Assembly: GCF_013364275.1 (NCBI RefSeq)
Contig: NZ_CP054932.1
Span: 4,030,001 to 4,094,000 of the forward strand
Length of the DNA: 64,000 nucleotides
Direction of reading: 5' to 3'
DNA from: Actinomadura sp. NAK00032
Lineage (GTDB): Bacteria > Actinomycetota > Actinomycetes > Streptosporangiales > Streptosporangiaceae
This document shows positions 34,508 through 45,270 of the stretch, in pieces (position 1 is the first letter of the stretch; each line of letters starts with the position of its first letter). The notes below the pieces were generated by a model that was not told the DNA's origin, did no database searches, and saw nothing but the letters and a program-made list of their open reading frames with translations. A program made the translations under genes and the position numbers.

Positions 34508-35203
34508 TCAGAATCCCTTGTTGGGTCCGTCCGCGGGCGTCAGCTCCGAGAGGAACGGATTCGTGGCGCGCTCGCGGCCGATTGTGGTCTGCTCACCGTG
34601 GCCGGGCAGGACGGCGGTCTCGTCGGGCATGCTCAGGCACACCCGCGACAGGCTGGCGAGGATCTCCTCGTACGAGCCGCCCGGCAGGTCGGTGCGCCCG
34701 ATCGACCCCGCGAACAGCAGGTCGCCGGTGAACATCACGTCCGGGACCTGCTCGGTCTTCGGGGTGCGGAACGTCACCGACCCGGGGGTATGGCCCGGCG
34801 CGTGGTCGACGGTGAAGCTCAGCCCGGCCAGCTCCAGCGCCGCCCCGTCCGCGAGCTCGCGCACGTCGTCCGGCTCGGTCAGCTCCAGGCCGCCGAACAG
34901 CTGCTGCCCGGGGCCGAGCGACAGGCCCTTCGCCGGGTCGGTCAGCAGGTCGCGGTCGTCCGGATGGACGTAGGCCGGGACGTCCTTGGCGCCGCAGACC
35001 GGCGCCACCGACCAGACGTGGTCGATATGGCCGTGCGTCAGCAGCACCGCGACCGGCTTGAGCCGGTGCTCGCGCAGGATCTCCTCGATCCCGGCCTCGG
35101 CGTCCTGCCCGGGATCGATGATGACGCACTCCTCACCCGCGGCGGGCGCCACGACGTAGCAGTTCGCGGCGAACGATCCAGCGGGGAACCCGGCGACGAG
35201 CAC
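34508..35203 (-). CDS. MBL-fold metallohydrolase (glyoxalase II-like)
   Basis: 231 residues from GTG 35203 with GGAAGGA upstream. The metallo-beta-lactamase motif THGHIDHVWSV (about 56-66) gives the binuclear metal site, with further ligands in VDHAPGHTPGS and MFTGDLLFAGSIGRTD. Substrate unknown; related proteins hydrolyse thioesters such as S-lactoyl conjugates. It is the first gene of the hisS-aspS operon, a linkage widespread in actinobacteria, and is divergent from the cyclophilin gene. Confidence 0.88.
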   Translation of the reverse strand: MLVAGFPAGSFAANCYVVAPAAGEECVIIDPGQDAEAGIEEILREHRLKPVAVLLTHGHIDHVWSVAPVCGAKDVPAYVHPDDRDLLTDPAKGLSLGPGQQLFGGLELTEPDDVRELADGAALELAGLSFTVDHAPGHTPGSVTFRTPKTEQVPDVMFTGDLLFAGSIGRTDLPGGSYEEILASLSRVCLSMPDETAVLPGHGEQTTIGRERATNPFLSELTPADGPNKGF

Positions 35204-35417
35204 GGTCGTCCTTCCATAGAACCAACTCGGGTGGGCGTGTCCGAGGGTACCGGCGGCGCCGCGGCCACCGCGAACGAGATAGGGCCGTCGCCGTGTCGTG
35301 TTCCGGCCCCCGCCCCGGCGCCCGGCGGCGCTCCCTGAACGCGGAGGCGCGTTTACTCCCGGGTACCGCTACTATGCGCTGCACGTTCACCTGATCACAC
35401 CGGAGAGGCGAGGCACC

Positions 35418-36164
35418 GTGGCGGGGAAGGACCGCAAGAAGCAGCTCGCGCGGCAACGGTACGAGCGGCAGCAGCAGCGCCAGGCGCAGGAGGCGGCGCG
35501 GGCGCGCCGACTGAAGATCATCGGCTCGGTGGCCGCGGTGGCGGTGGTCGTCGCCGGCGTCGCGGTGTTCATGGTGCTCAGGGAGGACGAGTCGACCGCC
35601 GCCGGCCCGCAGTGCGTCTACAAGAGCGACACGCAGGGCGGCGCGCCGAAGGACGTCGGACGCCCGCCGGGCGAGCCCGCGCACCCCGGCATCGTCCAGG
35701 CCACGCTCAAGACGAACCAGGGCGCGGTGGAGATGCAGCTGTACGGCGACAAGGCGCCGTGCACGGTGAACTCCTTCGCCTTCCTGGCGCAGAAGAACTT
35801 CTACGACAAGACCGAGTGCCACCGCATGACCAGTGGCGGCCTCAACGTGCTCCAGTGCGGCGACCCGACGGCGTCGGGCAGCGGCGGGCCCGGCTACCGG
35901 TTCGCCAACGAGAACACCGACGGCGCCACCTACACCGAGGGCACCCTCGCGATGGCGCACTCGAGCCAGCCGGACTCCAACGGCAGCCAGTTCTTCATGG
36001 TCTACAAGGACTCGCAGCTCCCGCCGGACTACACGGTGTTCGGAAAGATCACCAAGGGGCTGGACGTGCTCAAGAAGATCGCCGCGGGCGGGTCGGACCC
36101 CAAGGGGGACGGCAAGCCCAAGAAGAAGGTCGAAATCCAGGACGTCACGATCGCCGGGAAATAG
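35418..36164 (+). CDS. Membrane-anchored cyclophilin-type peptidyl-prolyl isomerase
   Basis: 248 residues from GTG 35418. A highly charged Gln/Arg N-terminus, one membrane span (about 33-55), then an extracytoplasmic cyclophilin domain. Core motifs are present: FYDKTECHRMTSGGLNVLQCGDP is the divergent catalytic-Arg strand, and GTLAMAHSS and SNGSQFFMVYKDS follow. It accelerates proline cis/trans isomerisation of exported proteins. The usual FxMxQGG is changed to LNVLQCGD here. Divergent from the MBL gene across 214 bp; a -10-like TACTAT lies at 35370-35375. Confidence 0.9.
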   Translation: MAGKDRKKQLARQRYERQQQRQAQEAARARRLKIIGSVAAVAVVVAGVAVFMVLREDESTAAGPQCVYKSDTQGGAPKDVGRPPGEPAHPGIVQATLKTNQGAVEMQLYGDKAPCTVNSFAFLAQKNFYDKTECHRMTSGGLNVLQCGDPTASGSGGPGYRFANENTDGATYTEGTLAMAHSSQPDSNGSQFFMVYKDSQLPPDYTVFGKITKGLDVLKKIAAGGSDPKGDGKPKKKVEIQDVTIAGK

Positions 36165-36236
36165 GCGAACGGGATACTAAGGTGTGGAGGGTCCGGAGAG
36201 CGTAAGTTGTCCGGACCCGCGATTCAGGAGGCAAGG

Positions 36237-37472
36237 GTGTCCAGCGCGACCGATCCCTGGGGCCGGGTGGACGAGGACGGCACCGTCTATGTCAGGACGT
36301 CCGACGGCGAGCGGGTCGTCGGCTCCTGGCAGGCCGGCGCGCCCGAAGAGGCCCTGGCCTACTTCAAGCGCAAGTACGACGCGCTCGCCACCGAGATCGG
36401 CCTGCTCGAGCAGCGGGTCCGCACCACCGACCTGCAGCCCGCCCAGGCCCAGCAGAGCATCGACCGGCTCCGCGAGGCCGTCGCCGAGGCGCACGCCGTC
36501 GGCGACCTCGGCGCGCTCGCCCGGCGCCTGGACGGCCTGACCGGCCAGGTCGGCCGGCGCCGCGAGGAGGTCAAGGCCCAGCGCGAGCAGCACCGCCACG
36601 AGGCCCGCGAGGTCAAGGAGCGGATCGTCGCCGAGGCCGAGCGCATCGCCGCCGAGGAGACGCACTGGAAGAACGGCGGCGAGCGCCTCCGCCAGCTCGT
36701 CGAGGAGTGGAAGGCCGCCGACCGCATCGACCGGCCCACCGAGACCGCCCTGTGGAAGCGGCTGTCGTCCGCCCGCAACGCCTTCACCAAGCGCCGCAAG
36801 GCCTACTTCGCCACCCTCGACGACCAGCGCGAGGAGTCCCGCCGCGAGAAGGAGCGCCTCGTCGCCGAGGCCGAGGCGATGGCCGGCTCCACCGACTGGG
36901 GCGAGACCGCCGCCGCCTACCGCGACCTGATGCGCCGCTGGAAGCTCGCCGGGCGCGCCTCCCGCGACGCCGAAGAGGACCTGTGGGCCCGCTTCAAAGG
37001 CGCCCAGGACACCTTCTTCCAGGCCCGCGGCGCCGCGTTCGCCGAACGCGACGCCGAGTTCCGCGGCAACGCCGAGGAGAAGGAGAAGATCCTCGCCGAG
37101 GCCGAGCGCCTGCTGCCCGTCAAGGACGTCCGGCAGGCCCGCCAGGCGCTGCGCGCGATCCAGGAGCGCTGGGAGGCCGCCGGCATGGTCCCCCGCGACC
37201 AGCGCGACCGCCTCGAAGGCCGCCTCCGCAAGATCGAGGACACGGTCCGCTCCGCCGAGGAGAACGAGTGGCGCCGCACCAACCCCGAGGCCCGCGCCCG
37301 CGCCGAAGCCACCGTCGGCCAGCTGCGCAGCTCCATCGAGCAACTCGAGAAGCGCCTCGGCAAGGCCCGCGACGCCGGCCGCGACAAGGACATCAAAGAG
37401 GCCGAGGAAGCCCTCAACGCCCGCCGAGCCTGGCTGGAAGAAGCAGAACGCACGCTGGCGGAATTCTCGTAA
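36237..37472 (+). CDS. DUF349 coiled-coil protein
   Basis: 411 residues from GTG 36237, chosen for AGGAGG at 36226-36231; a TTG at 36207 is less likely. An N-terminal globular part (WGRVDEDGTVYVRTSDGERV) is followed by long charged helices with tandem DUF349 units of about 70 residues, each with a W(K/E)xA pattern (LVEEWKAADRIDRPTETALW, LMRRWKLAGRASRDAEEDLW, IQERWEAAGMVPRDQRDRL). Function unknown. The stop is followed within 3 bases by the composite hairpin element. Confidence 0.88.
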   Translation: MSSATDPWGRVDEDGTVYVRTSDGERVVGSWQAGAPEEALAYFKRKYDALATEIGLLEQRVRTTDLQPAQAQQSIDRLREAVAEAHAVGDLGALARRLDGLTGQVGRRREEVKAQREQHRHEAREVKERIVAEAERIAAEETHWKNGGERLRQLVEEWKAADRIDRPTETALWKRLSSARNAFTKRRKAYFATLDDQREESRREKERLVAEAEAMAGSTDWGETAAAYRDLMRRWKLAGRASRDAEEDLWARFKGAQDTFFQARGAAFAERDAEFRGNAEEKEKILAEAERLLPVKDVRQARQALRAIQERWEAAGMVPRDQRDRLEGRLRKIEDTVRSAEENEWRRTNPEARARAEATVGQLRSSIEQLEKRLGKARDAGRDKDIKEAEEALNARRAWLEEAERTLAEFS

Positions 37473-37475
37473 CTT

Positions 37476-37620
37476 CCAGGGGGGCGACCCCCTGGAACCC
37501 CCGTCAACGACCGAGAGGCCGTTTCGCGAGCCGCTGGCGCGTCTCGCGAAACGGCCTCTCGGTCGGCGGGTTGGGCGGCCTCCGGGCGCTGGGCGCCCTC
37601 CGGCCGCCCAACCCGTGACC
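37476..37620 (+). repeat. Composite three-hairpin element, copy L, directly after the DUF349 stop
   Basis: Three consecutive hairpins. A: TTCCAGGGGG/CCCCCTGGAA (37474-37497) closed by a GCGA loop. B: a perfect 23-bp stem, 37508-37530 with 37543-37565, loop CCGCTGGCGCGT. C: GGGTTGGGCGGCC/GGCCGCCCAACCC with a TCC/TCC internal loop and an inner GGGCGC/GCGCCC stem, ending with GTGACC at 37620. A second copy in inverted orientation lies at 38309-38456. The A module and the next bases (31 in all) are identical in both, while stems B and C differ by paired changes. It may act as a terminator. Confidence 0.85.
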
Positions 37621-37630
37621 CTGTGGCTGA

Positions 37631-37672
37631 GGTTCGACCTGCCGGGGCTTGGGTTCAACCTGCCGGGGCTTT
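37631..37672 (+). repeat. 21-bp tandem direct repeat
   Basis: Two adjacent 21-bp units (37631-37651 and 37652-37672) differ at two positions: each runs GGTTC[G/A]ACCTGCCGGGGCTT plus G or T. They lie between the composite element and the end of the maleylpyruvate-isomerase-like gene. Confidence 0.85.
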
Positions 37673-37682
37673 GGGGGCTTGT

Positions 37683-38246
37683 TCAGGTTCTGCGGCCTAG
37701 GAAGGCGAGCATTCTTGTTTGTTCGTCTGCGCCTTGGGGGGCTGGTCTGGGTGGGGCCAGGTGGCCTTTGGCGCGTAGAGGCGCTGCTACCACCTGGGCC
37801 GTTGCGAAGGCGTGATGCACCAGGTCTGGGTCCAGGCGTGAAGGTTGTGCGGTGGCCTTGGCCAGGTCCCAGGCGTGTACCAGCGGCTCCAGGATGTAGC
37901 CCTCCAGGTAGTCGGCCAATGGCAGGTCGCCCAGGCCGCCGAAGGGGATGGGGCGGCGCAGGGCGTCGGGGGTGAGGGCCGCGGCGCACTCCTTGCGGGC
38001 CGTGCGCCAGCTCATCAGGACGTCGCCCGGGACGAAGCGCGCCGGGTCCCGGTTGACGTCCGGCTCGGGCTCGCCGCCGGCCAGCGCGCGGATCAGGTGC
38101 TGGCCGCCGGTCACATGGCCGGCGACGTCCCGCGCAGTCCAATCCGCGCAGGGCGACGGCGCGTCCCAGCCGTCGCGGGACACGCCGGCGACGAGGCCCT
38201 CGAACAGGTCGAGGGCCCGGTGGTAGCCGCTGAGGTTGTGAGCCAT
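37683..38246 (-). CDS. Maleylpyruvate isomerase/DinB-like, probable mycothiol-dependent protein
   Basis: 187 residues from ATG 38246; an upstream ATG at 38282 overlaps a TTGACA hexamer and is less likely. The N-terminal helical domain has the family pattern YHRALDLFEGLVAGV, SPCADWTARDVAGHVTGGQH (metal-site His in the DVxxHV context) and a C-terminal LEGYILEPLVHAWDLAKAT. These proteins form a metal-binding four-helix bundle; some use mycothiol as cofactor. Substrate unknown. It stands alone between two inverted composite hairpin elements, on the strand opposite to DUF349. Confidence 0.8.
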   Translation of the reverse strand: MAHNLSGYHRALDLFEGLVAGVSRDGWDAPSPCADWTARDVAGHVTGGQHLIRALAGGEPEPDVNRDPARFVPGDVLMSWRTARKECAAALTPDALRRPIPFGGLGDLPLADYLEGYILEPLVHAWDLAKATAQPSRLDPDLVHHAFATAQVVAAPLRAKGHLAPPRPAPQGADEQTRMLAFLGRRT

Positions 38247-38308
38247 GGTGGTCAGTGACCCGCGATCCGGCCGCGCTGTCAAGCGCTATCGGCAAGCTAG
38301 CGGTCACG

Positions 38309-38456
38309 GGTCACGGGTCGGGCGGCCGGAGGGCGCTCTAGCGCCCGGAGGCCGCCCGACCCGCCGGGCGAGAGGCTGTTTCACCGAGACGCGCCAGCGG
38401 ATCGGGGAAACAGCCTCTCGCCCGCTGACGGGGGTTCCAGGGGGTCGCCCCCCTGG
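38309..38456 (-). repeat. Composite three-hairpin element, copy R, directly after the DUF305 stop
   Basis: Read on the minus strand it has the same A-B-C order as copy L. A: CCAGGGGG/CCCCCTGG (38437-38456). B: 38366-38423 with a 17-bp stem and the same CCGCTGGCGCGT loop. C: 38315-38362, GGGTCGGGCGGCC/GGCCGCCCGACCC with the same TCC/TCC internal loop, then GTGACC. Stem changes relative to L are compensated (for example GGCCGTTT/AAACGGCC against GGCTGTTT/AAACAGCC). It starts 2 bases after the stop codon of the minus-strand DUF305 gene. Confidence 0.85.
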
Positions 38457-38458
38457 GC

Positions 38459-39079
38459 TTAGCGAGCCCCTCGTTCGCGGAGCATCGTGTTCATCAGTGT
38501 GATCTCCGACCGCTGGCCCTCCACCATGGTGCGGGCCAGGCGCCGGACCCGGTCGTGCCCGGTGCGGGCCAGCACCGCCTCCGCCATGTCGACCCCGCCG
38601 CGGTGGTGGGCGATCATCAGCCGCAGGAACCCGACCTCCGCGTCCTCGCCCGACGCCTTCTCCAGGTCGGCGAGCTGCTCGCGGGTGGCCATCCCCGGCA
38701 TGGCGGACGCGCCGGCCCGGTGCCCGCCGTGCCCCGACATCCAGCGCATGGGGCCGGACGGGTCGGTCTTCGGCAGCTCCCACTCGTCCAGCCAGGCCGT
38801 CATCATGCCGATCTGCGCCTGCTGGGTGGTGATGATGTCGTAGGCCAGCAGCTTCACATCGGCGTCGCCGGTGCGGTCCCGGACGATGAACGACATCCGC
38901 ACCGCCTGCGCGTGGTGGGCGCTCATGTCGCGGGCGAAACCGGCTTCGGGGCCGTCCGTGCCGGGCCGGTCCGAGCGGGCGACCGCCAGCGCCACCAGGA
39001 CGGCGCCGACGGCCAGGACGAGCACCGCGAGGACGGCGGTGGCCCGCCGCCCGCGCGGTGCCGCGGTGCCCTCGCTCAC
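38459..39079 (-). CDS. DUF305 membrane-anchored protein
   Basis: 206 residues from GTG 39079 (GTGA overlap with the DUF3105 gene). One N-terminal span (about 14-34), then an extracytoplasmic helical DUF305 domain, ferritin-like in pattern. His/Met-rich motifs: FARDMSAHHAQAVRMS, MRWMSGHGGHRAGASAMPGM and MIAHHRGGVDMAEAVL. The conserved HH pairs suggest metal binding; the family is often found near copper genes, but no copper pump or chaperone is in this window. Second gene of the DUF3105-DUF305 operon. Confidence 0.88.
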   Translation of the reverse strand: MSEGTAAPRGRRATAVLAVLVLAVGAVLVALAVARSDRPGTDGPEAGFARDMSAHHAQAVRMSFIVRDRTGDADVKLLAYDIITTQQAQIGMMTAWLDEWELPKTDPSGPMRWMSGHGGHRAGASAMPGMATREQLADLEKASGEDAEVGFLRLMIAHHRGGVDMAEAVLARTGHDRVRRLARTMVEGQRSEITLMNTMLRERGAR

Positions 39080-39693
39080 GCCGCGTCCTTGGCGCCGTTG
39101 CAGGCCGCGCCCGGCTCCGGCGTCTGCGGGCCCTTGACGTAGGCGCGCAGGAACGCGTCCACCCGCTTGTCGGAGGCGTCGTCCAGCTTGAGCTGGTGGC
39201 CCCAGGCGGTGAGCTTGACCGGCGCGTCCTGGGACGGGTAGGGGCTCAGCATCGTGTAGTCGGTGCCGGAGACCTTGGCCTTGAGCGCGTCGAGCTGCCC
39301 GGCGGCGAGGCCGGGGCGGTAGGTGATCCAGACGGCGCCGTGCTCCAGGGAGTGCACGGCGTTCTCGTTCTGCAGCGGCGTGTCGTAGACGCGGCCGTCG
39401 CAGTTCTGCCACATGGGGTTGTGGTCGCCGCCCATCGGCGGGGCGTCGTCGTACTTGACGGCGCCGGTGGTGTGGTCGCGGCCGAGGTCGTCCTTGGACA
39501 CCACGCCCGCGATGGACGAGTCCGCGGACGACGACCTGGTCTGCATGAACGTGAAGCCGATCGCGACCACCGCCACCAGGCCGATGACGGTGAAGAAGGC
39601 GATGCCGCCCCACGGGATCTCGCGCTGCGTCAGCGCGTTCTTCTTGCGGGCGTTCTGGTTGCGTGCGTTCTTGACACGGGCGCTCTTGGACAT
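39076..39693 (-). CDS. DUF3105 membrane-anchored protein
   Basis: 205 residues. A basic Asn/Lys-rich N-terminus (KSARVKNARNQNARKKNAL), one span (about 28-48), then a DUF3105 domain with GGDHNPMWQNCDGRVYD, NAVHSLEHGAVWITYRPGL and MLSPYPSQDAPVKLTAWG. Two cysteines (QNCDG and the C-terminal AACNG) may pair. The conserved His-rich block (HSLEHG) hints at metal binding. Function unknown; coupled by overlap to the DUF305 gene. Confidence 0.88.
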   Translation of the reverse strand: MSKSARVKNARNQNARKKNALTQREIPWGGIAFFTVIGLVAVVAIGFTFMQTRSSSADSSIAGVVSKDDLGRDHTTGAVKYDDAPPMGGDHNPMWQNCDGRVYDTPLQNENAVHSLEHGAVWITYRPGLAAGQLDALKAKVSGTDYTMLSPYPSQDAPVKLTAWGHQLKLDDASDKRVDAFLRAYVKGPQTPEPGAACNGAKDAA

Positions 39694-39796
39694 GGGAGCG
39701 GTCCTCTCAGGGGTGCTGTGGATCCGTACGGGGATGCGGGGCAGCGCCGCATCGCGACGGCGATACGGCGGTGCGTGCGGCCTTACGGCCGGCTCA

Positions 39797-40207
39797 TCAC
39801 AGCCGGAGCACCTGGAGGACGGGTGGGAACAGGGCGGACGGCGCCGTACCGGGCGGCGGCGCGAGGGACCAGCCGTTCCGCGCGGGCAGGCGGGACAGCG
39901 GCCGGCGCAGCCCGACGGCGAGCGCGAGCAGCAGGAGGGTGAACAGGACGGCCACGCACAGGCAGAGGTCCAGCGGCAGCGCGGGCGCCTTGTCGGGCGC
40001 GCTGAGCGCCGCGGCGGCGTGGACGGCGTCGCCGGAGGCCGCCGCGGTGCCGACGGGCACGGTCACGGCGTGCTCGGTGCACACGCGGAGCGGCGGGCCG
40101 TGGCCGCCGAGCCCGTAGCTGAACACCAGCCCGGCCACGACGAACAGCGCCACGAGCAGCCCAGCCGTCCCGTGGCGACTCCGAGGGGCCGTACCGGACA
40201 CCGTCAC
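39797..40207 (-). CDS. Small two-span membrane protein (DUF6153-like)
   Basis: 136 residues. A first span at about 15-33 (AGLLVALFVVAGLVFSYG) and a second at about 76-97 containing LCLCVAVLFTLLLLAL. Between them is an extracytoplasmic loop with a His/Cys patch (GGHGPPLRVCTEHA). The pattern resembles the actinobacterial DUF6153 family, from memory. It may belong to the same response as DUF3105/DUF305, 103 bp downstream on the same strand. Function unknown. Confidence 0.65.
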   Translation of the reverse strand: MTVSGTAPRSRHGTAGLLVALFVVAGLVFSYGLGGHGPPLRVCTEHAVTVPVGTAAASGDAVHAAAALSAPDKAPALPLDLCLCVAVLFTLLLLALAVGLRRPLSRLPARNGWSLAPPPGTAPSALFPPVLQVLRL

Positions 40208-40291
40208 GCTCCTGAAATGCGCCTTCCGGGCTGTTCCAACGCCGGAGCCTACCCCCGGGTTCCCCGTCCCGGCCTGTCCGAGCCGCGAGAT

Positions 40292-40297
40292 AGTGTC
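40292..40297 (+). promoter_or_regulatory. -10 element for leaderless rarA transcript
   Basis: TAGTGT fits TANNNT and ends 5 bases before the GTG start at 40303, so the transcript would start at or within a base or two of the start codon. No Shine-Dalgarno sequence is visible. Confidence 0.4.
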
Positions 40298-40302
40298 GGA
40301 GC

Positions 40303-41706
40303 GTGACCAGCAGGGCGGAATCGGGCGAGCCGGAGGGCCTTTTCGACGCGCCGGGGCGGGAGCCGTCCGGCCCCGCGGCCGCGACTGCGGCCGTGCCGCC
40401 CGCTCCCGCCGCGCCGGGCGCGGAGCAGCCGCTCGCGGTGCGGATGCGGCCCCGCGCCCTCGACGAGGTCGTCGGGCAGGGGCACCTGCTCGGCCCGGGC
40501 ACCCCGATCCGGCAGCTCGTCGACCGGGACGTGCCGATGTCGCTCGTCCTGTGGGGCCCGCCGGGGACGGGCAAGACGACGCTCGCCACGGTCGTCAGCC
40601 AGGTCACGTCCCGCCGGTTCGTGGAGGTCTCCGCCGTCAGCGACGGGGTCAAGCGGGTCCGCGCCGAGATCGACCTGGCCCGCCGCGAACTCGGCATGAC
40701 CGGCCGGCAGACGGTCCTGTTCGTCGACGAGGTGCACCGGTTCAACAAGGCCCAGCAGGACGCCCTGCTCCCCGCCGTGGAGAACCGGTGGGTGTCCTTC
40801 ATCGGCGCCACCACCGAGAACCCGTTCTTCTCCGTCATCAGCCCGCTGCTGTCGCGATCGCTGCTGCTCACGCTGGAGCCGCTCGGCGACGACGACCTGC
40901 GCGAGGTGATCCGCCGGGCGCTCACCGAGGAGCGCGGCCTCGCCGGCGCGGTGACCCTCGACCCCGCCGCCGAGGACCACCTCGTCCGGCTCGCCGGCGG
41001 CGACGCCCGCCGCACCCTGACCTACCTGGAGGCCGCGTCCCTCGTCGTCGACGAGGGCGGCGCCATCGACGCGGACGTGCTGGAGCGGGCCGTCGACCGG
41101 GCCGCCGTCCGCTACGACCGCGAGGGCGACCAGCACTACGACGTCATCAGCGCGTTCATCAAGAGCATCCGCGGCAGCGACGTCGACGCGGCGCTGCACT
41201 ACCTCGCCCGCATGATCGAGGCCGGGGAGGACGCGCGGTTCATCGCCCGGCGGCTCATCGTGCACGCCAGCGAGGACGTCGGGATGGCCGATCCGACCGC
41301 GCTGCAGACCGCGGTCGCCGCCGCGCAGGCGGTGGAGTTCGTCGGCCTGCCCGAGGCCCGCATCAACCTCGCCCAGGCGGTGATCCACCTGTCCCTGGCG
41401 CCCAAGTCCAACGCGGTGATCACGGCGGTGGACGGGGCGCTCGGCGACGTCCGCAAGGGCCTCGCCGGGCCCGTCCCCAGGCACCTGCGCGACGGGCACT
41501 CCAAGGGCTCCTCGAAGCTCGGGCACGGAAAGGGCTACAAGTACGCGCACGACCACCCCGGCGGGGTGGTCCGGCAGCAGTACGCGCCCGACTCCGTGGA
41601 CGGACGGGAGTACTATCGCCCGACCAGGCACGGCGCCGAGTCGCGCTTCACCGAGGTGCTCGCGCGGATCCGCTCGGTGCTGCGCGGCACCGGGGACCGG
41701 CACTGA
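40303..41706 (+). CDS. rarA: Replication-associated recombination protein A (RarA/MgsA)
   Basis: 467 residues from GTG 40303. AAA+ ATPase of the clamp-loader group: PRALDEVVGQGHLLGPG, Walker A WGPPGTGKTTLATVVS, Walker B VLFVDEVHRFNKAQQDALLP, sensor 1 IGATTENPFFS, sensor 2 GGDARRTLTYLE. The C-terminal MgsA domain carries HYDVISAFIKSIRGSDVDAA and SEDVGMADPTAL. A tetramer acts at stalled replication forks and gaps. A Pro/Ala-rich N-terminal extension of about 40 residues precedes the core. Confidence 0.94.
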   Translation: MTSRAESGEPEGLFDAPGREPSGPAAATAAVPPAPAAPGAEQPLAVRMRPRALDEVVGQGHLLGPGTPIRQLVDRDVPMSLVLWGPPGTGKTTLATVVSQVTSRRFVEVSAVSDGVKRVRAEIDLARRELGMTGRQTVLFVDEVHRFNKAQQDALLPAVENRWVSFIGATTENPFFSVISPLLSRSLLLTLEPLGDDDLREVIRRALTEERGLAGAVTLDPAAEDHLVRLAGGDARRTLTYLEAASLVVDEGGAIDADVLERAVDRAAVRYDREGDQHYDVISAFIKSIRGSDVDAALHYLARMIEAGEDARFIARRLIVHASEDVGMADPTALQTAVAAAQAVEFVGLPEARINLAQAVIHLSLAPKSNAVITAVDGALGDVRKGLAGPVPRHLRDGHSKGSSKLGHGKGYKYAHDHPGGVVRQQYAPDSVDGREYYRPTRHGAESRFTEVLARIRSVLRGTGDRH

Positions 41707-41809
41707 TCGTTCCCGCGGGTCCGGTGATACCGCCACAAGGCCGTGCCGACCGGTAAGGTCTGTCACGCCGTTACCGGCCCGAACCGAATTCGCACGAACG
41801 GAAAGCCCG

Positions 41810-42226
41810 ATGCTCACTGGTGGACAGCTGGCAGGTCTCATCGTGGCCGTGTTCTGGGCGGTGCTCGTCGCGTTCGTCGCGCTGACCCTGCTGAAGCTCT
41901 CCCGGCTCCTCGGCGAGGCCGGCGACGTCGTCCGCGAGCTCGGCGACCAGGCCGGCCCGCTGATGGACGACATGGCCCGGACGGTCAAGCGCGCCAACGA
42001 GCAGCTCGGCCGCACCGACGCCATCACCAAGCAGGTCGCCGGCGTCACCCAGAACGTCTCCGCCGTCACCACCGTCATGACGTCCGTGGTGGGCGGGCCG
42101 CTGGTGAAGGCCGCGGCCTTCTCCTACGGCGTCCGCAAGGCCCTGAAGAACGGCGACGGCGACGGGCGCGCCGCGTCCGGCCGGCCGCAGCTTCAGGCCC
42201 GCTCCACGGGGAAGGGACGCCGATGA
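41810..42226 (+). CDS. DUF948 membrane protein
   Basis: 138 residues from ATG 41810. An N-terminal span (about 7-29: LAGLIVAVFWAVLVAFVALTLL) and an amphipathic helical domain with LGEAGDVVRELGDQAGPLMDD and TDAITKQVAGVTQNVSAVTT, the DUF948 pattern. It ends in a basic low-complexity tail. Function unknown. It precedes alaS in many actinobacteria and its stop overlaps the next ATG. A -10-like TAAGGT is at 41754-41759. Confidence 0.85.
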   Translation: MLTGGQLAGLIVAVFWAVLVAFVALTLLKLSRLLGEAGDVVRELGDQAGPLMDDMARTVKRANEQLGRTDAITKQVAGVTQNVSAVTTVMTSVVGGPLVKAAAFSYGVRKALKNGDGDGRAASGRPQLQARSTGKGRR

Positions 42227-42558
42227 GGCGGCTGTTCTGGCTCTCCGTCGGCGCCGGTGCCGGCGTCTACGCCACCCACCGCGTCAAGCGGCGCGTCGAG
42301 CGGGTCGCGCGGAGCCTGTCCCCCGAGGGGGTCGCGATGCGCGCGGTGGCGACCGGCAAGGGCACCGGCGAGCGGTTGAGGCATTTCGCCGCCGACGTCC
42401 GTACCGAGATGCGGGCCCGCGAGGAGGAGCTGCGCGAGGCCGTCCGCATGGACCAGGCTCCGCCGGACGCCGAGGTCCCCGGGCTGCGGGGCGCCCCGCC
42501 CCGCCGGGTGCTGAAGGCGCGATACACGATCATCGACGACGACAAGGATGGCCACTGA
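42223..42558 (+). CDS. Small protein upstream of alaS (DUF6167-like)
   Basis: 111 residues from ATG 42223, overlapping the previous stop. A hydrophobic N-terminus (RRLFWLSVGAGAGVYATHRV) and then helical charged sequence: RRVERVARSLSPEGVAMRAV, DVRTEMRAREEELREAV. It ends with YTIIDDDKDGH. A single membrane anchor with a cytoplasmic helix is likely. Function unknown. Its stop is 2 bases before the alaS ATG, so it is part of the DUF948-alaS operon. Confidence 0.8.
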   Translation: MRRLFWLSVGAGAGVYATHRVKRRVERVARSLSPEGVAMRAVATGKGTGERLRHFAADVRTEMRAREEELREAVRMDQAPPDAEVPGLRGAPPRRVLKARYTIIDDDKDGH

Positions 42559-42560
42559 TC

Positions 42561-45230
<2,670 letters not shown>

Positions 45231-45270
45231 GCCCGGCATCACGGGGCATGACGCGACCGGAGCCGGCGCC

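Noticed and set aside
38277..38282. ATG at 38282 as start of the isomerase-like gene
   Set aside because: It overlaps a TTGACA hexamer that may be its -35 and the 12 extra residues lack similarity to the family start; ATG 38246 preferred.
37476..38456. The inverted L and R elements as terminal repeats of an insertion sequence or composite transposon
   Set aside because: The gene between them is a metabolic-type protein, not a transposase. No target-site duplication is visible, and each copy is oriented relative to the stop codon of the gene before it, which fits 3'-end elements better.
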